Positions 1 through 12,396 of a stretch of 64,000 nt of DNA are shown here, one piece after another (position 1 is the stretch's first letter; each line of letters starts with the position of its first letter). A program made the translations under genes and the position numbers. Under the pieces are notes generated by a model. The model was not told the DNA's origin and made no database searches. It saw only the letters and a program-made list of their open reading frames with translations. Source of the DNA: Impatiens glandulifera (lineage: Eukaryota > Streptophyta > Magnoliopsida > Ericales > Balsaminaceae); NCBI RefSeq assembly GCF_907164915.1, contig NC_061863.1, positions 38,785,382-38,849,381 on the forward strand. Reading direction: 5' to 3'.

Positions 1-184
1 ACTTAGAATAATTAATCAACATTATAAAAGTACTAGGTTTTGAATATTTATTTTAAATAATAAAAAGGAAGAAATTATTAAGTCAAAGTCTTTGATCAAT
101 TTTCAATATAAAAAAAACTGAATTGTGTCATTAATTTTGTAGGATCAAAGTGAAGAGAACCGAGACAGAAAGTTGTCCGGTAGT

Positions 185-780
185 TGATCAACTTCGGTAT
201 TCTACAAAGATGCATGTCCGGTATTATATCGAGATCGATTTTATATCGAGATCGATTTTATATAACTTCAGTATTCTGCAAAGATGCGCGTCCAATATTT
301 TATCGAGATCAGTTTTATATTAAAATCGGTATTTTATGAAGCGCGTCCGGTTTTATGTTGAGATCGGTTTTATATTGAAATCAATATTGTATGAAGCGCG
401 TCCGATATTATATCGAGATCAGTTCTATATAACTTCGGTATTCTGCAAAGATGTACGTCCGGTATTTTATCGAGATCGGTTTTATATTGAAAGGTATTTT
501 ATGAAGCGTGTCCGGTTTTATGTCGAGATCGATTTTATATTGAAATCGGTATTTTATAAGGAGCGCGTCCAATTTTATATGATAACTTCGGTTATATAAG
601 CTATGGTATTTTACTAGTTCGGTATTATATGAGAACGTTTCCGGTTTTATACCAGTTCGGTATTATATAAGCTTCCGGTATTTTACCAGTTCGATATTAT
701 ATCAGAACACTTCCGGTTTTATACAAGTTTGGTTTTATGAAATATTTTCGGTACTTGATCAAATTCGGTATTTGATCAAG
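185..780 (+). repeat. Diverged tandem array in the upstream part of the LTR
   Basis: Units of roughly 55 bp repeat imperfectly. Each combines a gcgcgtccggt-like block, a gagatcggttttatat-like block and a tcggtattttat-like block. The array lies upstream of the TATA box at 1036, that is in U3. The open frame at 336-599 is only a by-product of the repeat. Confidence 0.75.
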
Positions 781-1035
781 CATCCGGTATTGGCGGTCGG
801 TCACCAAAGCTAAGTTAATCATATAGAAGACTGCCACGTGCCAAAGCAACTCAAATCCCATGTGATGTACATTCCCAGTACAACACAATCCCAATAATGA
901 TATTCGGCGCACTATGTCCCTCCAGTACATCCACAATCAAAAGCGCATATTCTCTGATGTACTACTCTAGCACTCACCTAACCGAAATTGGACAGGTGTC
1001 CATTGAGTCAATATGACCGTTGTTGTGCCTTGGAT

Positions 1036-1043
1036 ATAAAAGA
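1036..1043 (+). promoter_or_regulatory. LTR TATA box (TATAAAAG)
   Basis: TATAAAAG stands in the same relative position as TATAAAAG in the three other LTRs of this family (13694-13701, 40579-40586, and 63461-63468 on the minus strand). It is the probable core promoter of the retroelement. Confidence 0.5.
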
Positions 1044-2899
1044 AGATCAAAGGAAAACAAAAAAAAGACTTGATACTCTGGGCTTTCTTGTTAATTAAAA
1101 ATTCTCTCTCTACAAATAAATATTTAAGTTTTTGCCTTAACATTTTTTTTTGTGAGAGATCGTTCATACAAAGAATTTTATTAATCCTTACATCTGTGTG
1201 ATTTTTATAAGTTGAATAGATAGTATCTATTCAATAAGTGTTGTGTGTGCTAGGAGTTCAGAAACATGTAGTATTTAAGATCTGGTTTCTGACTAGATTT
1301 GTGTAGAGGTGCTATTCAAATCAAATCTTCTAGTAGAATCCTTCTTGAGGTCGAGAAGAAGGGGTAATGTAGAAGAGTTTGTTCCGAACATCCATAAACA
1401 AACGTTATGTCTTATGTTCTTTACATTCCTAATCTTCCACTCCTTTATCTACCGCTTCAAGTCTAAACAAATAGTTCCTCACTTGACTTCGGTCAAGAGT
1501 TTGTGACGACTTGCGAAGAATAGAAACATATATTAACTTTTAGTAGAGTTAATATCAAATGAAAGTTTTCGCGGTTAACAACACTTGGTCAACCCCCTGC
1601 TATTGTTAACTCATTTCTTAACAGTCTACCAACTATTTTATTCTCTCCCACTTACCAACTCACTTCCGTTAACCAACATATTACGTATTATCCAACTATA
1701 TCATCTTTACCGATATTTATCAACTCACTTTGGTCAACTAACATATTTCTTATTACCCAACCATCTCCTTTTTACCGACCTTGTAACCCCAAGATATTCC
1801 CTTCCGTAGTTTAACACGTGTTTGGACGACTAAGAAAATATAGTTGGTTCTTGTCTTGTTTAGACATTTAGTGCCCTATCTGTCGGCTTGCTTAGCGACC
1901 CACTTTCTTTGGGGCGTGGCAATACGGGGGATCGCAGATTGACTCAAGATTCGATGCGTTTCAACATTTGTTTGCGTGCCATACATATTTGTTTTATAAT
2001 AAAATATTATTTTAAAATATTTTGAAGATATCTGGGAGCTTTGAAAATTAATCATGTAAAAATATAATTTAATTCAAATTTTAATAATCTGGGGACCAAA
2101 TAATAATTTGATTAAAATCCGGTTTAAATTAATCAAACATAATTAATTTAAAAAATTATTAATTTGAAAGAAGAGTCACCAAATGATTTTATAAAAAATT
2201 AGTAAAGGGTACGTGTATAAATGTACTTTATACTAGAGTTTCTATAAGTGGTTCGAATTTTGGTTACGCCCGAAAAAGGCTTTCGCGTTATGTCCTCTAT
2301 GCCCATTAAAGGACAATTTTATTTTATTAAAGCAAAGTTTAACTATTACAAGATTTATTTATAATATTTATTATACTAGAGTTTCTATAATTAGTAGTCT
2401 GGAGGTCCTAAACAAGGATATGTTTAGATTACTTAAATAATTGTACAAAATTATTTAGAAGGGCGTACCTGCGATTGCGTTGATATAAAACTGAGAAAAA
2501 AATCCTAAAAATATCAGAAAAGTGTTAGAATTTATAAATAAATTCCAAACGAGGCTTTAGCCAAAATATTCGTTTAGGAAATATTGCAAAATATTAAAAT
2601 ATCATTTTCTTACCTTTCAGAATTATTTGAAAATGGATTGGGGGTTCTAAAATTACAAAAATAATTTTGGATTTTGAAAAGTAGAACCAAAAGGCCTTAG
2701 GAACGGAGTCATAGGGTTTGGATTTAATTTTAGTGATCTGAGCTCGGACGGGCTCAATGTAGACCAGGGTGGTCTATATTAAGGCTCAGGAGCGTGGCTC
2801 AGTAGATCCAAATGGCTCGGCCTCGAACACGGACTGCTCAGTCGAGGGACTAGAGTGCTCTGTCCTAGGGTTTAGGAGGTTTGGTTATGAACTCAAGTT

Positions 2900-3062
2900 G
2901 TTCGGTCCTAGGTTTAGCTTTCTCGGTCCTAGGTTTAGCTTTCTCGGTCATGGACTTTGGAGGCTTGGTCCTAGGTCAGACCTCTCGCTCCGAGGTTAGA
3001 AACCTCGTTCGAATTCCTCGGTCCTTTCTCAAGAACACCGGTCCTTTCTCAAGAACACCGGT
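2900..3062. repeat. Short tandem repeats with ggtcct core
   Basis: Two adjacent copies of a 21-bp unit (ggtcctaggtttagctttct plus c) near 2905-2946 and two copies of a 21-bp unit (ggtcctttctcaagaacacc plus g) near 3020-3061 lie in a region rich in ggtcct and ctcggt words. Confidence 0.7.
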
Positions 3063-6000
3063 CCTGAGTATTGGTCCTAAACAAAGAACATCATTCATTG
3101 ATCTTTGTCCGGACCGAAGATTCTCACTCCTATTTCCTGGTCCCGGTCCCGGTCCTACAAGACTTGGTTGTTAGGGACCGAGTGTTCTTGAATTGGTCAA
3201 GAATTGCAGGTCTTGTATGTTTTAATACAAATCATGAAATCATGATCTGAAGTTGCAATCAACTCATATGATTGTAGGGAATAAAAGTCCTAACCCTAAT
3301 CAGGATCAATCAATCTCTACAAAGATCAATTTCTCAAAATCTCTTTTAGGTAAAATATTGGGATATTTTGAATTAGGCCATCTCAAGGCCTAATTCTCGT
3401 TCCATTAGCTTTATAATGATGAACATAGTCGAACACAACCAAAACAAGAACATCATTCAAGCTCTGTAATAACTTTTGAAAATGAAATTCAAATCCATTT
3501 TTTCCAAAATTTAGTTTGATCAAACATGTTTGGGATGTTGTTATAATGATTTGGAAATCATCCTAACATATTTACAAACATGTTAGACAACAAATTGAAT
3601 CAAAATTCAAGCTTAAAAGCTCAAGAACATCAAATTCAAAATACTCTAGATTTTCAAACTAATTTATTTTGTTTAAGGTTGACTTGATTAGAACTCTTTC
3701 AATAGAAAGTTCATATATCATCTTGGGAATAATTCTAAACAAATAAATCACATAATTGAACCCTAAAACAAATCAAACCGATCAAACTTGGAAAAATCTA
3801 ATTTTCAATCACAATTTGAATTACAATGATTCTAGATGCTTTCAAAAAGTTGGAGAACACTCCAAAGATGTATTTGAAACTTTGCCGAAGCCTGGATCAA
3901 AGTCAGTTCTTATTGGAATTTTGATTCATTGATTTAGGTTATAAGACATGATGATTGTTTGATGGATTGAAAGGAGAGTTCCTAGAGGGTATTTATACCA
4001 AACTAGGTCGGCTAATTTGGATGAAATTAACTTTCGATTTGGCAATCGAAGTTCTTATCCCTAAACTTGTTCTTATCTTCGGCAATATGGGTTAGTGTAG
4101 ATTTGGCTTTTAGGCTTAAGGGAAATGATGGTGAGGATAAGACGATCACATAGGAGAAAAATTGGAGGATAAGGATGGCTAACAGATGAAATAGGGTTTC
4201 TAGAAGAAACGTCGGTCATTGATCGTGTTTCCGATGATCCCTTATAGCGGCGAAGAAGAAGGGTCAAAACGACGTCGTTTTGTTTAAAAACAAAACACAC
4301 CATTGCATTCTGTTGGAGATCTGTTCGCGTTTGGACGTTTCAGCTTACAAGCTTGACCTCCAGTTAGTTGATTCCATGTGAACCGGGCGCACGCGTGCTT
4401 TCACTACAGCGGTGTGTGGCGTTTTCCTGCGCGTTGGATGATGCCCAGGTGCTCATCTGATGGTCTAGGATCCTATTACAGTTTAATTTCCTATTTTCGG
4501 CTACACCCGATTATGAGTTTTATTTTTTTTAATAAAAGGGTTAATTTGAAATTGAATTTTAATCCATTTTAGCATTTTTTTTCTTCATCAAAAATTCCAC
4601 AAAATTATGTTTGAAAAACATAATAAAAATTATGTTCGTTATTTTTATTTTTGGGTATTTTGGGGGTATTTATTTAATTGTTTTAAGCCATAAGTTATAT
4701 ATAATTTAAATTTAAAATCATAATTAAATAATTTCAACCCTTTTATGGGTTTAATTTGGGTAAAATAAATACAATATTTTAATCTCAAATTATTTTTGAT
4801 TTTTATTTAATTTTCTACTTAAGGTCTAATTATCACAATAATTAACCATAATTTGATTTTTAATATCTTTTTGGGTTATTTTGAATTTAAAAATTTAAAA
4901 TATTATTTTAATATTATTATAATTTAATAATATTATTTGTAAATTATGGTAGGTCAAAATTTAATATTTAGAGAATGCCCCCGTTGAACCGAGTTTGAAT
5001 AAAATAAATTTTGTTTTTGGAAAACATGGGTTCGAGTTTTGAATATCTCAAAATTGTACTGTAACTTGTAATAAGGTAGAAGGATAGAAGCTAGATGGAA
5101 ACATACGCTGGAGATGAGTTATAACAATGACTCATAGATGGGGACAATCACATAATCATTCATTGGTTGAATCTCTGATTGGGGGATAAACTATCACAAT
5201 AGTCTTACGCATGTCGAGGAGTGAATAGGACTCCGAATGGGGCGAATTATTATAATAATCATATCATAATAGTGATTGATAATGCCTATCAATAGATGTG
5301 GTTCGATTGGGGAGTAGACAAAAATCTCTATGGGGGAAGAGTTTTATGTTAGTAAGACTTTCTTTTAAATTTTCATCAAGAAGTAGTACTCTCCCGAGGA
5401 ATACTCTTCTGAGGAATAGTGATAATAATCACATTATGTCCTCAAGAGATGGAATTCGACGTGGAAATTGGTCATAATAATGACTATTATGAATTTCTAT
5501 CATGAGATAGGACTTACTGTGGGGAAGGGTGATAATAAGCACTCTAAGGGGATATGTTATGACAATAACATATGTCGATGCCTATTATAATAGGGCTTTT
5601 ACAAATCATAACAATGACATGCAATTTATCAATAGATAGGGTTTTGGGAAATGTCTTATACAAAGTGACCTACACAGCTGGTTGAAAAAAATCACATTCA
5701 ATTGGAGATTGTTTACTAGAGGTGCTTCTCTAATTAATAGCTTATCTCTCTTTGGTTTTAAAAATTTCCTTCGCAACTGTATTAAAACTGTCGATTTTTA
5801 GGGGACTTTTATTATTTATGGAACATTTCAAAAGAACTTTTTTCATTTTTATTTTACGAAGTGACTTTCACAACTTGGGTGAAACATTAACTGTTGTTTT
5901 GTCATTTCTAGGGAATGGACTGTTCCTAATTCTGTTTCAAATAAGGTTTAAAAATAGAAGAAACCTTGATCCCATCCACGAATCATGGAAACTTGAATTC

Positions 6001-6319
6001 AAAACGTGTTCGGGGCTAAGATACGAGCATTTCTACAAATAGGAGAGATCATCTCGCTTTAAAGAGCCCGCCTTCCTTTTTCTCTTATGTTAAGATATGT
6101 ATGATAAATCCAATCTCGTGCAAACCATTATCCAAATTCTTAACTCGCAAGAAAGGTGACCAAGACATGGGGGTCTCGTTTAGTGATATTTTTGGTTACT
6201 TTTGCCGCGGGCCTTAATCCTTCGAAAGCTCAATTATTCCTACTATGATCATAAAGAGAGTTTCAACCTTCTAGCTTTGGGAAATTTCTCTTTCTTTTTT
6301 TCTTTTTTTTTCTTTTTTG

Positions 6320-6580
6320 ACTTCCAGGGTATATCTGAAAGTATCAATATCTTTTGCTTTTGCGATAATCATCGGGACAGCCGCCCGAGTGAGCATAAAC
6401 GTTGATTTCAACACCTAAACATACACGAGAGTGTTTATATAATTTTTGTTTCTTGGGGTATATCTGGGAGACTCGATAGGTTTGCTCTTGCGATAGTCAT
6501 TGGGACATTCGTCTTAGTGAGCATAAACGATGATTTCACCTCAACCTATACGAGAGCATGTATTATACATATATGTATAG
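6320..6580. repeat. Tandem duplication of about 125 bp
   Basis: Two diverged copies follow each other. Each contains gggtatatctg, then ttgcgatartcatygggaca, then gtgagcataaacg, ending in acgagag. Such repeats are common in the long 3' spacers of Tat-type Gypsy elements, which fits the neighbouring integrase fragment. Confidence 0.7.
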
Positions 6581-6959
6581 ATTTTTTTGAAGCCTTGAGT
6601 TTTTGTTTTGTACAAAGGGGAATGAGACGTCCTTTCTAAGATTGCGACTTTGGCTTGGCTTGGCTTTTGGGGGTTTATTTCAGTTCTTTTTTCAAAAGCC
6701 TTCCATAGAGGGTTAATTTTCTAGATAATCGCATAGCACAAAAACGAGCTTATTAAGGATATCCATCGATTAAAGTTTTTTGGAAACTTGGGGTCATATT
6801 TGGGAGATTAATCACTATTAGATTAACAAAGCAAACTCTTTTTATTCTTCCTATCTTATCTTCATTTTGTCCTTGACATATTCTTTTTATTCCCTTGGAA
6901 GAATCTGGTTTCACGTAGTTCTCCCTTTGATGACGTAGTTATACAAAACTAGAGGTTGA

Positions 6960-7025
6960 TTAATCATGGTAAGCCTGAATTGTGAGCCGTCATAATCCTG
7001 GTAAGGCTGGATTGGGAGTCGTTAT
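6960..7025. repeat. Tandem duplication of about 31 bp
   Basis: Two copies of tggtaagsctgrattgkgag followed by ccgtcataatc or tcgttatttg lie just beyond the integrase fragment. Confidence 0.6.
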
Positions 7026-7066
7026 TTGTACATGCTGATATTGTACATAATATCGCTTTAGTGTGT

Positions 7067-7330
7067 CTAGATTTCTTGGAGCAATAAAAATTCTTCATCT
7101 TCAACTGTAGATAGACGAATTGCACTTTTAGAGAAGATTTTCTTAATTAGGAAGGGTCCTTCCCATCGTGGTCGAAACTTGCCCCTAGGGTCTATAAATT
7201 TTTGAGTTTGTTTGAGCACCAAGTCACATTCTTTTAGGTTCAAGGGTTTGACTTTTCTATTGAAGGTATTGACCATTCGTTTCTGGTAAACCTAAGTTTT
7301 GCATAATGCATCTAACCTGTGGTCTTCCAT
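7067..7330 (-). pseudogene. Ty3/Gypsy integrase C-terminal fragment
   Basis: On the minus strand the frame reads through a LDALCKT..VYQKRMVNTFN segment, then NRKVKPLNLKECDLVLK and DPRGKFRPRWEGPFLIKK. This is the pattern of the C-terminal GPY/F-like part of plant Ty3/Gypsy integrases (N-K-K-V-x-P-R-x-F-x-x-G-D-L-V-L-K then G-K-F-x-P-x-W-E-G-P). An in-frame stop interrupts the N-terminal part near 7292, and a (TA)n tract breaks the element upstream. Reverse transcriptase and the integrase catalytic core are absent from the window. It is a dead fragment, perhaps of the Tat lineage. Confidence 0.8.
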
Positions 7331-7352
7331 TAACGTTAATAATAAATATCAA

Positions 7353-7399
<47 letters not shown>
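7353..7399. repeat. (TA)n microsatellite
   Basis: A pure run of alternating TA abuts the Gypsy integrase fragment on one side and repeat family TA-1 (7400-7758) on the other. Confidence 0.9.
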
Positions 7400-7403
<4 letters not shown>

Positions 7404-7758
7404 TGAGAATATATATAACAAAATTAAACAATATAAACAAATTTAAAATATTATTAATTTAGTTATTCAAAATGTTGAAATTATATTATTAGAAATGTGA
7501 AACGTTGTTGAATTTAAAATATAAATTGTTATTAGGTTAATTGGTTAAAATGTTCAACTTATATTGTAAAGTTGCAAGTTCAAAACTTGTATATATCAAA
7601 ATTTTAATTTAAATTTTCAAATTTATGGGCAGGTGGGTCAACCATCACCCGACTCAAGTCTCCATTTACTCTCACATACATATTCAAATTAATTAAGCTC
7701 TCGACCCGACAATCTAGACATTTTGAAAATTAAACATTATTATATATATATATATATA
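7400..7758 (+). mobile_element. Repeat family TA-1, copy a (tRNA-like motifs, (TA)n on both sides)
   Basis: Homologous to 41965-42196, 43717-43961 and 43965-44229. Shared blocks are ttgttattaggttaattggttaaa (compare the RNA polymerase III A box), gttgcaagttcaaaac (compare the B box GWTCRANNC), atgggcrggt...aactcac-like text, tctcacataaatattcaaatta and ctcgacccgacaatc. The copy ends in attaaacattat followed by a (TA)n tail (7738-7758). It may be a tRNA-derived SINE or a TA-microsatellite-associated element. It is non-coding. Confidence 0.6.
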
Positions 7759-7759
7759 A

Positions 7760-10050
7760 AATGAATCTATAGCGAATTTACGTTTGGGTTGAGTTGGTCT
7801 CAAGCCATTTTAAAAATAAAAAAATTACGTTAAAAATGTGAAAAATCTCCCTAATTTATTTATTTATTTAATTCATTGTTTATTTATATAATTCTAAAAA
7901 ATAGGCAAATCTACTTGTTTCATTCATCATCTTCCAAATTATTATCAAACCGAACTCAAATTCAATTCTTAGACCCGTCCCTAATAAGACGTTAAATTTG
8001 AAAAAAATTAACCGACAAAATCGATCAATATAATTATAAGTCGACCGAACCGAGTTTGGACTAATTCATAATTTGATATACTGATTCTAACCGAACCGAG
8101 TTTGGACTAATTCATAATTTGATATACTGATTCTAACCGATTCGATTGACGATTTAGATAATAAAAAATGTACAGTTGAACTAACCAACATTATATAAAG
8201 TAATTTGATATTTTTTAATATATGTCTTTTTAGTTGAGTGGTAAAATACCGGTAAATGATGAACACAATATTTTTTCTCTCCAATCAGTCAATAATTATT
8301 TTGAAAAAAAACCGACACCAACGATTGAGTTGATTTTTTTTTGAAAAATCTGACCGAACCGAACCGATTATTTTCATAGTTTGTATAAGACTGAAACTTA
8401 TTCTAAAAAACAATTTTTTATTTATTGTATATAAATTTCAACTTTTTAAAAATAATAATAGTTACATAAATTGTATATTGATTAGAGTGACATTTTTTTA
8501 AATCTTAAAACAGGTCTATTCTCATCGTCTATCTATTAATTTTCAAATAAATAAAACATTAATTAATTTATTTATTTATTTATATACTAATTATATTAAT
8601 TAATTTATTTATTATAAATAATTTATTTATCAATATATAATAATACATTTTAAATCAATTTATTAAAAAAACTTGTTTTTCAAAATCCGTACAATTTAAT
8701 TATTTAAATAACAATGGGTAAATTTGATTCAGCTTTTTCACTCCAACTTATTTAACTTATTCTTAAAGTAAGGTTTGATACGATTTAGAAGTTAAGTAAA
8801 AATTGTGTTTAAACGCAAAATGTGTTTGATTATAATTTTTTAAATTAACTTATTATATAAAATTACTTTTAACACATTATTATTCAAAATAAACGCTTAA
8901 TTAAAAGCGCCACTTTAAGATATTGTCAATAAAGGAGATTGGAAGAACCACCCGAGTGCATATATAGGATAGTGGGTAAAATAGAACTCATCAAAATCCT
9001 ATTTAGTTTGAATTTTTTTTTGGATGTTTTAATATCATTATTTATTTTTTTAACATAGTACTTTTCTTTTCAACATTGTTTTCCAAAATATTTCATATCA
9101 CAGCCTAAAATTCATCTCAAAAGTTTAAAAATTAGATGGAAAAAATCTTATATATAACGGCACTTTGAAGTATTCGGTTGCTCTACTGATTTCTTAGATT
9201 TTCCTTGCATCATTCTTAGCTACTTTTTAAAAATAAAGTCATTGTACTTTAAATTGTCATTAGAAAAAATGATTGAGTTACATTAAAGTTGAGTTAATGC
9301 CAAATAAGATTGTTAAGAATATCTAAAATACATTCATTGAGAACTTCATTGAGAAGTTCGATCCACCGTCAATGGAGATAAGTAGAGTGCATAATAAGAT
9401 AGTGAAACATTAATTTGTTTAGAAAAACTATAATTTCACTTCAACTATATGATATATGATCAAACTATAATTTAAATAATAATTTCATAAAATAATATTT
9501 ATGATAAGATGATATCGAAATACTATTGAGATAAGTAAACCCTTAATCAAACAAATTGTGGGAATTGAATTAAAGTTACTAAACTCTACTATTAAGCTTC
9601 AATTGAAAATACAGTTTTTGGGCAAGTAGTCCCTTACTCATAAAAGTTGCAGGAATTGAATTAAAGCTCAACTAATTGTTTAACCCAATGATTAGAATTT
9701 AAATGTGGATGGACAAACTTATTCTCATCATTTTCATAATATTATAGTAATTGCCTTTTATTCAATCAATTGACTACATTCATGATTTGCCTTTTTGACT
9801 ATTTTCCACCATAAGTTTATAAAAATCAATTGACTACATTCAAATGCAAAATGAGTGCTCCTCCAAGGGAGGTGGGAACACAAGAATAAGAATAATGGAG
9901 TCCAACAAACATTCTCACTAATTTGTCATCTACTTGCAAACCACTTCAATTTTACACTTCAAACCAAATTAAAGAAAACCACATCTATTTTCTTCTTTCT
10001 ATTGAATTATATGAGATTATTTATTATTTTATTTATTTATTTGTTACCAA
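7760..10050. other. AT-rich intergenic stretch
   Basis: No gene is recognised. Seen are a perfect 46-bp tandem duplication (8045-8136), accgaaccga-type words around 8040-8370 that may be worn hAT subterminal repeats, many TTTA/TTAA runs, and a direct repeat of atcaattgactacattca at 9767 and 9825. Confidence 0.5.
8045..8136. repeat. Perfect 46-bp tandem duplication
   Basis: Two identical 46-bp units lie head to tail (8045-8090 and 8091-8136), starting ccgaaccgagtttggactaa and ending ctgattctaa. Perfect identity in such worn sequence implies a recent duplication or repeated slippage. Confidence 0.9.
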
Positions 10051-10051
10051 T

Positions 10052-10209
10052 ATTTATTTTTTTTCATAAGAAGGATAGCGTGACTCGTATTTTCGTGGTC
10101 TTACACCTAAAAACATGACTTCTCACCGTCATAATTTTTAAATAGAAATCAAACCCGTGATCTATATTCTCTTAAGTATCACTCTTATTATTTGAATTAT
10201 CTTAGTGAG
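10052..10209 (-). mobile_element. tRNA-derived SINE, family S2, copy 1
   Basis: Read on the minus strand it starts cctcactaagataattc, has an A-box-like AAGATAATTC...AAGAG and a B-box-like GGGTTTGATTTC about 45 bp later, continues into a non-tRNA body and ends in an A-rich tail (AAAAAAAATAAA). It aligns with 23262-23398 (plus) and 52248-52385 (minus). The A box is more worn than in the other copies. Confidence 0.6.
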
Positions 10210-10633
10210 GTATCTGATTTCTATACTTTAAGATACTTATTATCATTATATCTCAATTTGATTTTAATTGAAAATATCGGGTTGAAATGGAAATTCATGG
10301 TGAAATATTGTGTTAGTCTCTTTCTGAATTAATCGAGATACACAAATAATTGTCCCGAATACTTTAATTAAAAAAACTATTTGCATCAAACCATATAAAC
10401 TATAAACATATTGTTATCACTAAAATTCAATCATATACAAATGACAACCAAAAGAAATATGTTTTCCAAGAACGTTGATAATATATTTCACCAATAATCT
10501 GATTACCAAATTAAACAAAATTATGATCTTATTAGAAAACATATTATTTCAAAAGAATAGGACCATAAATGAATGACATTTCATATTTTAAAAATCAATT
10601 GTTATAATATAAAATATTATCACAATATTATAA

Positions 10634-10738
10634 TTGGTTATAATATAATATAATATAATATAATATAATATAATATAATATAATATAATATAATATAATA
10701 TAATATAATATAATATAATATAATATAATATAATATAA
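10634..10738. repeat. (TAATA)n pentanucleotide microsatellite
   Basis: About 20 uninterrupted taata units are followed by aacattagatacaattttaac. A matching (ATTAT)n/(TAATA)n tract lies at 10857-10916 with a diverged copy of the same 3' flank, so array plus flank were duplicated. Confidence 0.95.
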
Positions 10739-10856
10739 CATTAGATACAATTTTAACATGTTATCATAGTCTTATTTTCATTTTTTAGCATCGTTTCTTA
10801 GCATAATATTATATATATATATAATCAAAATATTATAAATTTTGATAATATAAATA

Positions 10857-10916
10857 TTATATTATATTATATTATATTATATTATATTATAATATAATAT
10901 AATATAATATAATATA
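10857..10916. repeat. (ATTAT)n / (TAATA)n microsatellite
   Basis: Pentanucleotide units first in ATTAT then in TAATA phase form a small palindrome. The downstream flank aacattccatataattttaac parallels the flank of the array ending at 10738. Confidence 0.9.
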
Positions 10917-10948
10917 ACATTCCATATAATTTTAACATGGTATTAGAG

Positions 10949-11995
10949 TAGGGCTGTGCAAAAAAACCGGAAAATTGGTAATCCAAACGAACCGATAGTT
11001 AATCGGTTTCATTTTAACGGTTTATTGATTAACCGGTTCTAGCGGTTCCGGTTAATCGTTTTTTACCGGTTAAACGGTTCGGTTTTCGGTTTTCCTATTT
11101 TTCTAACAGTTTAACCGGTAAACCGGTAATAATTTAATTATATATTTTTATATTTTATAATTTGTATTAGTTATTTTATAAATAATTTTTATAGAATAAT
11201 TTTTAAAAAACATTATAATATATATAAAATTTTACAAAAATAAATTAAAAATAAATTGAAATAATTTCATTAAAATATGTAAAATTGTTTTTATAACGAT
11301 ACGATAACGAACGTGGAATTATAAATTAACACAATCAGAATAGTTAGAGCAAATTAAAACTTGATGTCTTCAAAATTCAACCTTCACTTCATGTTTTAAC
11401 TTTTCTCTCCAACACGTTCAACACGGAAACACCTAAAATCAAAGTTATAAATTAAATCATGTTTTAACTTTCTCACGTTCTATCGGTTGAGAAGGGAATT
11501 CAATCATATTCGTTTATACATGGTTGGTCAAAGACTAATCGACATAATGAATTTGAATTTTCTCAAAGAACATATAAAAACTTAACAGAATAGCTATAAA
11601 ATATATTATATTGTTACAATAAAATTATATATTATAACATATTTCTAAATATATAAATAAAATATATTATTATAATATAATATATTTATATTATATTATA
11701 TTATAATAATATAATATATTATAATAGAAACAAGAAAGGATGGAGAATAGTATAATAGGAAAGTGAAAACAATAATATAAAAAAAAATTATAAGTTTATT
11801 ACTTAATTTAAAAAAATTGAATTATCGGTTCCTAGTTAAACCTGGTTAACCGGCTAGAACCGACCAAAACCGGTAGAACCAGAACCGGTAAAACCGATAT
11901 CATTAACGGCCGGTTAACCGGTTTGTAAAATAAAAGCCAAAACCGGTATTAACCGGAACCGTTTAACCGGTTAGCCGATCGGTTGACCACCCCTA
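10949..11995. mobile_element. Non-autonomous hAT-like DNA transposon, AACCGG subterminal repeats
   Basis: The left end is TAGGGCTGTGCAAA and the right end is TTGACCACCCCTA, an imperfect inverted repeat. Both ends are packed with aaccgg/ccggtt words (10960-11115 and 11820-11985). Flanks are TATTAGAG (10941-10948) and TATCATAG (11996-12003), a 6/8 match to an 8-bp target duplication. A paralogous uninterrupted site at 10755-10770 (acatgttatcatagtc) shows the pre-insertion state. No transposase is visible. Confidence 0.75.
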
Positions 11996-12167
11996 TATCA
12001 TAGCCCTATTTTCGTTTTTGAGTATCGTTTCTTAGCATACTAAGTTATACTTCTAGCTCCACCAATAGTTATCTTAGACATTGATGGAGAGTTCTAATAG
12101 TTTATTATTATATTTTTAACAATATTTTTTTCTTTTAAATACTTATGTATGTCTTATTTTCTTCAGC

Positions 12168-12171
<4 letters not shown>

Positions 12172-12227
<56 letters not shown>
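12172..12227. repeat. (TA)n microsatellite
   Basis: Long uninterrupted TA run in intergenic DNA between the hAT-like element and Copia A. Confidence 0.95.
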
Positions 12228-12229
<2 letters not shown>

Positions 12230-12396
12230 CAATTGTTGTTTTATTCTAGTAGTAAATACACATATTTTAAATATAATCATATGAGATTATTCGCTGATTC
12301 TTTTCGTTAGGATGAATTTTCTTTTCAGATGTTGTTTCACCCCAGCATTATATACCATGAGATTTTATATTCTTTGTTGGTTTTTAGGCAACACAT

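Larger units (their letters stand above)
1..1605 (+). mobile_element. Relic LTR of a long-LTR Copia family (copy 1)
   Basis: This stretch resembles the LTRs at 13125-14316, 39759-41157 and 62842-64000. Shared landmarks in order are a TATAAAAG box (1036-1043), a ctaggagttcagaa-like block near 1250, a GAAGGGGTRAYGTAG block followed by TTCCGAACATCCATAAA near 1350-1400, and a ttaacaaca...cccc tail near 1575-1600. The left end lies outside the window. No tRNA-complementary primer site follows the right end, so the copy is truncated or a solo LTR. Membership in a SIRE-type lineage is inferred only from LTR length and the gag next to copy D. Confidence 0.55.
1606..7066 (-). mobile_element. Degenerate 3' region of a Ty3/Gypsy element
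   Basis: This gene-free stretch lies downstream, on the minus strand, of the Gypsy integrase C-terminus at 7067-7330. It is therefore probably the post-integrase spacer and 3' LTR of that element. It contains several short tandem duplications (2900-3060, 6324-6580, 6960-7025) and an 18-bp direct repeat tatactagagtttctata at 2229 and 2379. No open reading frame with recognisable homology is seen. LTR ends could not be located, and material from other elements may be mixed in. Confidence 0.35.

Noticed and set aside
336..599. Plus-strand ORF with repeated MKRVRFYVEI-like segments
   Set aside because: Produced by the diverged tandem array of the LTR; the repetition is at DNA level and there is no homology to a protein family.
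8215..8260. tRNA-like stretch tttttagttgagtggtaaaa
   Set aside because: Resembles an A box but no B box follows at a suitable distance, and no cloverleaf can be drawn.
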